Shown here: positions 57,688 through 64,000 of the stretch, one piece after another
Position numbering within the stretch: position 1 is the stretch's first letter
Layout of the letters: the number at the start of each line of letters is the position of its first letter
Source of the DNA: Macrostomum hystrix
Taxonomy: Eukaryota; Platyhelminthes; Macrostomidae
DNA: 64,000 nucleotides
Assembly (NCBI GenBank): GCA_950097015.1
Contig: CATNEN010000025.1
Location: 2,842,001 to 2,906,000, forward strand
Direction: 5' to 3'
The notes under the pieces: generated by a model
The model's database searches: none
Told to the model about the DNA's origin: nothing
The model's input: the letters and a program-made list of their open reading frames with translations, nothing else
Program-made: the position numbers and the translations under genes

Positions 57688-58894
57688 AAATATACTAAAA
57701 TTCACGTGTTGTTTGTCCGTCTGTCTGTCTGTTGGTTATCTCCTCCTAGAATACTGACAAGTCAACTTTGAAACTTATATGGGAAAATTGGAAATTTTCC
57801 TGGTCAGGCTATAGGCTATTTTAATTCTGAAATTTCAAATTCTAAGATCCTCAAAAAAGCAGAAAAATGATTTCGTAACCTTCTCTGGACACTTTTTTCT
57901 TTTGAGCTGAGAAAACTGGAGTCGGTAAAAGTGGTTGCGCTATCATTTCGGCCTATCTGTTCAGTGTATTTTCTCTCCAGTGGAGGGTTGGCAATCGGTT
58001 TGAAAACGTGGCGGAGAGGAGGCCGTGCTCACATTCTAACTGCCTCTGTGTATTGGCGGAGTCAGCTGCTATTGAGGGTCTGATTTGTTCAATAAGCAAC
58101 TGCGTACATTTCGCTGAGTTTGGGCAGGCTGGGTTATAAATTTCAATTGAAAAATTGGCGGGCCTCTCAGTGTAGGCGGAGAAGAATGTACTCACTGAGA
58201 TGGCTGATTTTTTCGGACAGGAAAGCATTAAAATTTCAATTGTGAACTGTGCTTTTGTTTTGCAAGATTGGTGGTTGAAACTTATATTGCTGGAAAGAGC
58301 TTGAAACACTGATTTCAGGGATGTGATTTTCTTTTCGAAATTCGAGAAACTGTGAATGCTGCAGGCGGAAAATTTTTTGCCTTTTTAACTGTTTTTAAGC
58401 GAACGTACAGTGTCGCCTAGACTGCAAAGGAGAGAGAGGGCCGCCAATCAGTTTATCGCACATTCTGATTGGCGTAGTGCATTGGGCGGAGGAGGTGGGC
58501 TGGCGGTCGACTGAGATGGGGTCTGATTTATTTAATAAAAATGGGCGCACACTGACTGGGGCAGTAAGGAGGCGGGCTGCTCAATCCTTTTAGAATTTTT
58601 AATTATCGAAAATCGCACCTCTGCCTTGGTGGAGAGAGGAATGTGCTTACAAATAGAGCTGGCCTGGGGCTGCCTCACTGTACTTAAATGGACTATATTC
58701 AATTTAACTGATTCAAAGTTTGCAGAGTTCGCATGCATGTACATTGAGCTGCACTGCAAGCAAGCCCACTACTAAATACATGAGTTTATCTGTTTAGTGG
58801 CTTTTGCATCTCTCGATTTATTTCTTAGCATCGCTCTGTGATTTGTGTGTTTTCTTATTTGCATTCCTTACTTTGCACTGTTATTATCATCTAA

Positions 58895-61800
58895 ATGCCG
58901 AAACGTGGTCGCAGCAATCTTTCACGCTCCACACGCGCTGCATCGGATGCCAAGAGGCGTAGGACATCCGAGACTCACGATGAGCGTGCAAGGCGCCTCC
59001 AGCAAGACCGGCTGCGCACTGCTGAAAGCCGGGAGGCTGAAAGTGGAGCCGATCGTCAGCATCGCCTCCAGCAAGACCGGCTGCGTACTGCTGAAAGCCG
59101 GGAGGCTGAAAGTGGAGCCGATCGTCAGCATCGCCTCCAGCAAGACCGGCTGCGTACTGCTGAAAGCCGGGAGGCTGAAAGTGGAGCCGATCGTCAGCAT
59201 CGCCTCCAGCAAGACCGGCTGCGTACTGCAGAAAGCCGGGAGGCTGAAGGCGTAGGCGAGCGTCAACATCGCCTCGAGCTGGACAGGCTGCGCATTGCCG
59301 AAGCCCGGGAAACTGAATCCGACGCAGCCCGTTTGCATCGCCTGGAGGTGCAGCGGCAGCGGCAGAGTCAGCATCGCGATGACGAGCCAGCTGATGAACG
59401 CGACCGCCGTTTGCATGCTCAGGCAGGGCGGCGCAGAGATAGGTGGGTGTTTTTCGATATTATTTTTTTATCCACTTAACCTATGTGCTTTCGCTTTCAA
59501 AGTGTCAGATTCTGTATGTAGACTTGGACTTGGTGTTGTTGAATGGAACTATTTATTATTTGTTGAGATACTAAGATGTCTTTTAACTTTATTTCCTTGC
59601 CACAGACTGCTGGCGTTAGCACACCAGCCACATTTACTCGGTCGGATGGACATTATTTGTCCTCACTGCAGCGCGCTTCGTTGGAAGGACGAACTAGCTA
59701 GCATTTGCTGCCATTCCGGAAAGGTAGATATTTCTTACTTTAATTTCGTCCTTAATCATTCTTTAAGTATTTTACCTATTTTTTCCAGACGAAATGTGTT
59801 ATGATTGATAATTGTGAACATTGTGCAAGCTGTTTGTTGTTAAGCTACATTTTTTCATAATCAAATTCACAGACCCTTCTGGAGCCGCGCCGCGATCCGC
59901 CCGATGTTCTGAAGCGGCTGCTTACTGGCGAGCATCCGCTCAGCGCACATTTCCTGAAGGATATTAGGAGGTACAACGGCGCGCTCCACATGACGTCGCT
60001 TGGTGCCACGCAGCGTGAGCAGCCCGGCTGGAACCCCAGCTTCATCCTCCATGGTCAGATGCACCATAGGATCGGCAGCCTGTTGCCGAACCCGGGGGAT
60101 GTGGCCAGGTTCTGCCAGGTGTTCTTCGTCGACCAAGAGCTGCAGACGGGACTGCAATTGGCGACCGGCCTGAACGGCAATTTGCTACAGGAGCTGCAAG
60201 CTATTCTGTTTGAATGTAACAGTTACGTTCGTAGCCTAAAGTCGGCAGTGGACTTGCTGCGCAGTGATCCGCAGCTGCAGAGTGCCAAGGTAGTGATAAA
60301 CCCCAGTGCCCGTCCATCTGGGGAGCATGTCCGACGGTTCAACCTGCCTGAGTGCAGTGAGGTCGGCATCCTGACGGACCTAGGCTGAAGCTGATGGCGT
60401 AGTTCAGGCGCAACGGCGGGACGTGATATTGCGTTTGAGAGGTGGTGGTAAGTTTACTATTACTAAAACAGCGCAGTTTCAATTCTAAGTATCCCTTTTT
60501 ATTTTATAACATTCTTGCTAATATTTCCACAAAAGTATGCTGTGAAAATAATATTATTTTTATACCTTTTCCTAAAACAAACAAAGCTGTCATTCCTGAT
60601 TCATCAACCTCAGGCCTCCAAGACATCTTCGAGACCCACCGCTCCTATGATCCGTTGGAGTATGTGCTGCTATTCCCCTTCGGTGAGGACGGTTGGCATA
60701 TTGGACTCAAGGAGGATCGCGGCATCACCACGATGAAGTACTACGCCTTCATAATTCAGGTGCGGCCAGGCCAGTTTAACAGCCTGCTGTACGGTCGCCG
60801 GCTCTTCCAGCAGTACCTGGTGGACCAGGCTGCCAAGATCGAGTCCGAGCGGCTCATGTACATCCGGCTCCACCAGAAGGATCTGCAGTCCGAAAGCCTG
60901 CGGGGTCTGCGAGACGCGCTGCACGAGGACGACGGCAACCCAGAGGAAGTCGGGAAGCATGTCATTCTAACTTCCAGCTACGTGGGAGGTCCCCGATACC
61001 GCCTGGAACGTCAACAGGATGCCATGGCATACGTCCATGCCTTTGGCCGCCCAGACCTGTTTCTGACAATGACTTGCAACCCGAAGTGGCCAGAGATTCT
61101 GGCTGAGCTGCTTCCGGGACAGACTGCCGTCGATCGGCCGGACATCACCGCCCGGGTGTTCGAGCTGAAGAAGAAGGCCTTCCTCAACAGACTGAAGAGT
61201 CTCTTTGGGGACACCCTAGCTCGGGTCTGTTCGCTCGAGTACCAGAAGCGAGGCAAGTGTTTTTTATTAATACTAACGTACATAACAATTGCATTCACCA
61301 TTGCCTACTTAAAGGGGGGTATAATAAGTTGAGATAAGGCCAACGCTTTCCTCATTCACCTGCATCAGGTCTTCCCCATGTGCACGCGCTACTTTGGCTG
61401 ACGATCAAGCTGAAGCCGGACCAGTATGACGCCATTATCAGTGCGGAGATCCCAGACCCTGACGCCGACGCCGACCTGCATCAGCTGGTCGCGGAGAACA
61501 TGCTGCACGGTCCCTGTGGGCAGCAGCTCAACTCCGCCGCATCTTGCATGGAGAACGGCAGGTGCAGCAAGCGCTACCCGAGGGAGTTCCTCGCTGCCAC
61601 TAAGGTGGAGGAAGATGGCTACCCGCGTTACTGTCGCAGATCCGTCGAAATGGGCGGCTTCACGGTGATAAAGCTCGCAAAGCTTCGTGGCGGTCAGAAG
61701 GTGAACTTCACTTTCGACAACCGCTGGGTCGTACCGTTCTGCCCAGCACTGCTGCGCGAGTTCCGTTGTCACCTTAACGTCGAGATCTGCGCAACAGTTC

Positions 61801-63886
61801 GCGCCATCAAGTACGTGGTGAAGTACATCACCAAGGGTAGCGATGTGGCAGCATACCAGATCCGACAAGAGACGGCTGCTGCGAATGCCAGCGCAGATTC
61901 GGCCACTGAAAGACCACCGGCTGCTCCGCAGGCGAGTCGAGACGCCGCCAGTCCGTCCACGCAGGCCGAAATGTCGGCTGGGACTGCTGCAAAGCCTGCA
62001 GCTTCGCGCAAGATGATCGACGAGATCAAGGACTACCTTCTGGGCAGGTACATCGGTCCAATGGAGGCAGTCAATACCATCTTGGGCTTCGAAGTGCACA
62101 GCCGATACCCGCCTGTGATCAGACTCGCCGTCCATCTTAAGGACGAACAGCGGGTCTTTTTCACCAGTGAGACGATTCAAGCTGTTGCTGCTCGGCCCAA
62201 GGCGACGACTCTGACCGCCTTTTTTGATGTAAGTTTGCAAAAATTGTATTTGCTAATAATACGTCTAATTTTGCAAATTAACGCTAGAATGCTCCTGTTT
62301 TTACTCTCCCAGCTCTGTCGACAAGACGAAGTCGCCCGTGGCCTGCTGTACCAGGAGGTGCCCCGGCACTTCACCTGGGACCACAGCGCGCGCCAGTGGC
62401 ATCGCGCAGGTCGCGGCCGAGTTACTGTTGATCAGCCAGCTGGTGTTCTAACGACCGGCAACATTGGCCGCATCTACACGGTGAGCCCTCGGATGGGCGA
62501 CTGCTTCTACTTGCGCCTGCTGCTGGTGAACGTGCGCGGCCCGACGTCGTTCGAGGCGCTGCGCACTGTGGACGGCGTTCTGCTGCCGACCTTCAAGGCC
62601 GCTTGCCAGGCTCGCGGGCTGCTGGAAGACGACAGGCACTGGCAGCTGTGCATGCGCGAAGCTGCGGAGACGCGGTTGCCAGCGGCTCTACGTCGCCTTT
62701 TTGCCGCTATTCTCACCCACGGTGACCCCAGTGACCCGGCAAAGCTGTGGCAGGAATTCTCCAGCGAGATGTCTGGCGATCTGCTGCACCAGGGCTACAG
62801 CCCTGAGGATGCCGAGGCCAATGTACTGCGGGAGCTACAGCACGGGCTGGAGTCCATGGGAGGATCTGAGCTGTCTGTCTACGGCCTCCCTGCACCACAG
62901 GCGCAGCCGGATCAAGTAAGTAAATAGATTACCATAGACAATTTATAGACAGACTGCCAAAGTAGTTTTGTCTGCAAGTTTCAAAAGCTTCCTTTAATTT
63001 GCAGGGTCGACTTCCCTCTGACTGCCTACCGACGCCGCAAGAAGCCGCTGAGCTCCAGTCTGAAGTGGAGGCACTGAGCACATCATTGACTGATGAGCAG
63101 CGATCTGTTTTCGAGGCCGTGCAGTCTAATCTGGCAGCTGGCGGCGGCGGCTTGCACTTTGTGGACGCTCCTGGCGGTACTGGCAAGACGTTTTTGCTCA
63201 CGCTTCTGCTGAAGTCTGTTCGAGCGAGGCGTCAGATCGCTATTGCAGTAGCTTCATCGGGCATCGCGGCCACCATACTTCCTGGGGGACGGACCGCCCA
63301 CTCCATGTGAGTGCTGCTTCTGTTTTAAATATTTATTCTGCGCATACATGTTACGTCCGCAGACTATACCGTCAAGACACGGAAAAAATAAAATAGTTCC
63401 TTTTTAAACCATTCTTTTGTGAAACATTACGTGCGAAATCTTTCTTTCTATGCATTGATCAATCGTTCCGCTACACCCAACCCATGATCTCATCTCAGGT
63501 TCAAGATCCCTGTCTGCGCAGTACGGCAGGACAACGCCTTCTGTTCTATTGGCAAGCGGAGTAAGCTGGCGGAGCTGCTGCGGAATGCGCGGCTGATCGT
63601 TTGGGACGAGGCGCCGATGACGCACCGCAAAGACCTCGAGATCGTCGAGAGGACTCTGCGGGATCTCTTGCACGTCGAGCAGCCTTTCGGAGGGGCGCTG
63701 TTGGTGCTGGCTGGCGACTTTCGCCAGCTGCTGGCTGTTGTGCCCGGAGGGACGCAGGCCAATACGATCGAGGCCTGTTTGAACCGGTCGGTTTTGTGGC
63801 CGCACTTCCGTCAGCACCAGCTAACAAGAAACCTGCGGCTCGAGGGTGGCTCAGCTGCCCAGGGTTACGCAGATTTCCTTATGCAG
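58895..63886 (+). CDS. Helitron Rep/helicase without OTU domain, 3' end outside window, one frameshift
   Basis: Exons 58895-59442, 59606-59723, 59873-60447, 60614-61252, 61369-62228, 62313-62915, 63005-63306 and 63499-63886. Domains: coiled-coil repeats, zinc finger (CPHCSALRWKDE...CCHSGK), Helitron N-domain, HUH nuclease (GLPHVHALLWL; Tyr pair in KYVVKYITK), PIF1 helicase up to Walker A (DAPGGTGKT), VWDEAP and LAGDFRQLL. One extra base near 60383 shifts the frame (TDLG then stop); removing it would restore both frame and exon phase. Intron 4 is GC-AG (GAG|GCAAGT). Intron 5 (62229-62312) is 84 nt with no stop. Final helicase motifs lie outside the window. Confidence 0.85.
58987..59253 (+). 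repeat. 69-bp coding repeat, 23-residue units in H2 exon 1
   Basis: Four near-identical units of the pattern SREAESGADRQHRLQQDRL. Serves as the charged coiled-coil N-terminus, like the 72-bp repeat of H1, but with a different sequence and length. Confidence 0.88.
61253..61368 (+). other. GC-AG intron in Helitron H2
   Basis: The 5' splice site is CGAG|GCAAGTGT, the 3' site GCATCAG|GT. The homologous H1 intron (37454-37540) has a normal GTGAGT donor at the same codon (QKR|G, phase 1). Confidence 0.7.
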
Positions 63887-64000
63887 GTCAGAAATTTTAC
63901 TTTCATGTTCCTTGATTAATGAAAAGAGAATCGTACCTTTTTTTGCAAAAAATTGTACTTTATTACTTGCTTTTTGTCTCATGAATTACTACATTTTGCC
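63887..64000. other. H2 intron at the right window edge
   Basis: Starts GTCAGAAAT after ATGCAG, the position of H1 intron 8. The acceptor lies beyond the window. Confidence 0.6.

Larger units (their letters stand above)
57688..64000 (+). mobile_element. Helitron H2, autonomous unit, cut by the window end
   Basis: The third unit of the tandem series: AAATATACTAAAATTCACGTG start, 5' module and leader, then the Rep/helicase gene in place of the minisatellite. The 3' end lies beyond the window; by analogy it should end with the CCTCCTCCGGAGGAGG hairpin. Confidence 0.7.

Overview
The window is nuclear DNA of an animal. Genes are split by GT-AG introns, exons are GC-rich in an AT-rich background, and there are tRNA-derived SINEs, many minisatellites and nearly every class of eukaryotic transposon. 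A small invertebrate such as a flatworm or another lophotrochozoan fits best. That is a low-confidence inference from repeat style and the METTL24-like gene; no species marker was seen.

Left part (about 1-25 kb): three exons in matching phase (2493-2756, 5644-6132, 24239-24823) make a 445-residue rhodopsin-like GPCR. Intron 1 starts inside a 43-bp minisatellite that carries the exon end plus the splice donor, 23 times. Intron 2 is about 18 kb and full of transposons: an IS630/Tc1-like element with long terminal inverted repeats, a broken Crypton tyrosine recombinase, a PIF/Harbinger remnant split by a Ty3-type LTR retrotransposon (218-bp LTRs, 5-bp target duplication), a second IS630-like relic, and a broken tandem METTL24-like gene whose 3' end has become a minisatellite.

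Middle part (25-34 kb): SINEs, a tRNA-like relic, several minisatellites, and a head-to-tail array of short non-autonomous Helitrons (hairpin, CTAG end, next copy begins TC).

Helitron part (34-64 kb): Helitron H1 (34633-40664) has an apparently intact nine-exon gene of 1716 residues: coiled-coil repeats, OTU protease, zinc finger, HUH Rep and PIF1-type helicase. It is followed by a 3' repeat module (75-bp and 249-bp tandem repeats). A near-identical second module follows a three-exon RPA70-like gene (46027-47481), and a small minus-strand zinc-knuckle/polyQ gene lies between. After another short-Helitron array come three tandem units sharing one 5' module. Two have the gene replaced by a 15-bp minisatellite ending in a perfect hairpin; the third carries Helitron H2 (gene from 58895, cut by the window end). 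H2 lacks the OTU exon, has one 1-nt frameshift and one GC-AG intron.

How it works together: the Helitron proteins (Rep/helicase, RPA-like ssDNA binder, OTU protease) form a plausible rolling-circle transposition set. The tandem short units look like its non-autonomous passengers. The GPCR is the only likely host gene that still looks intact.
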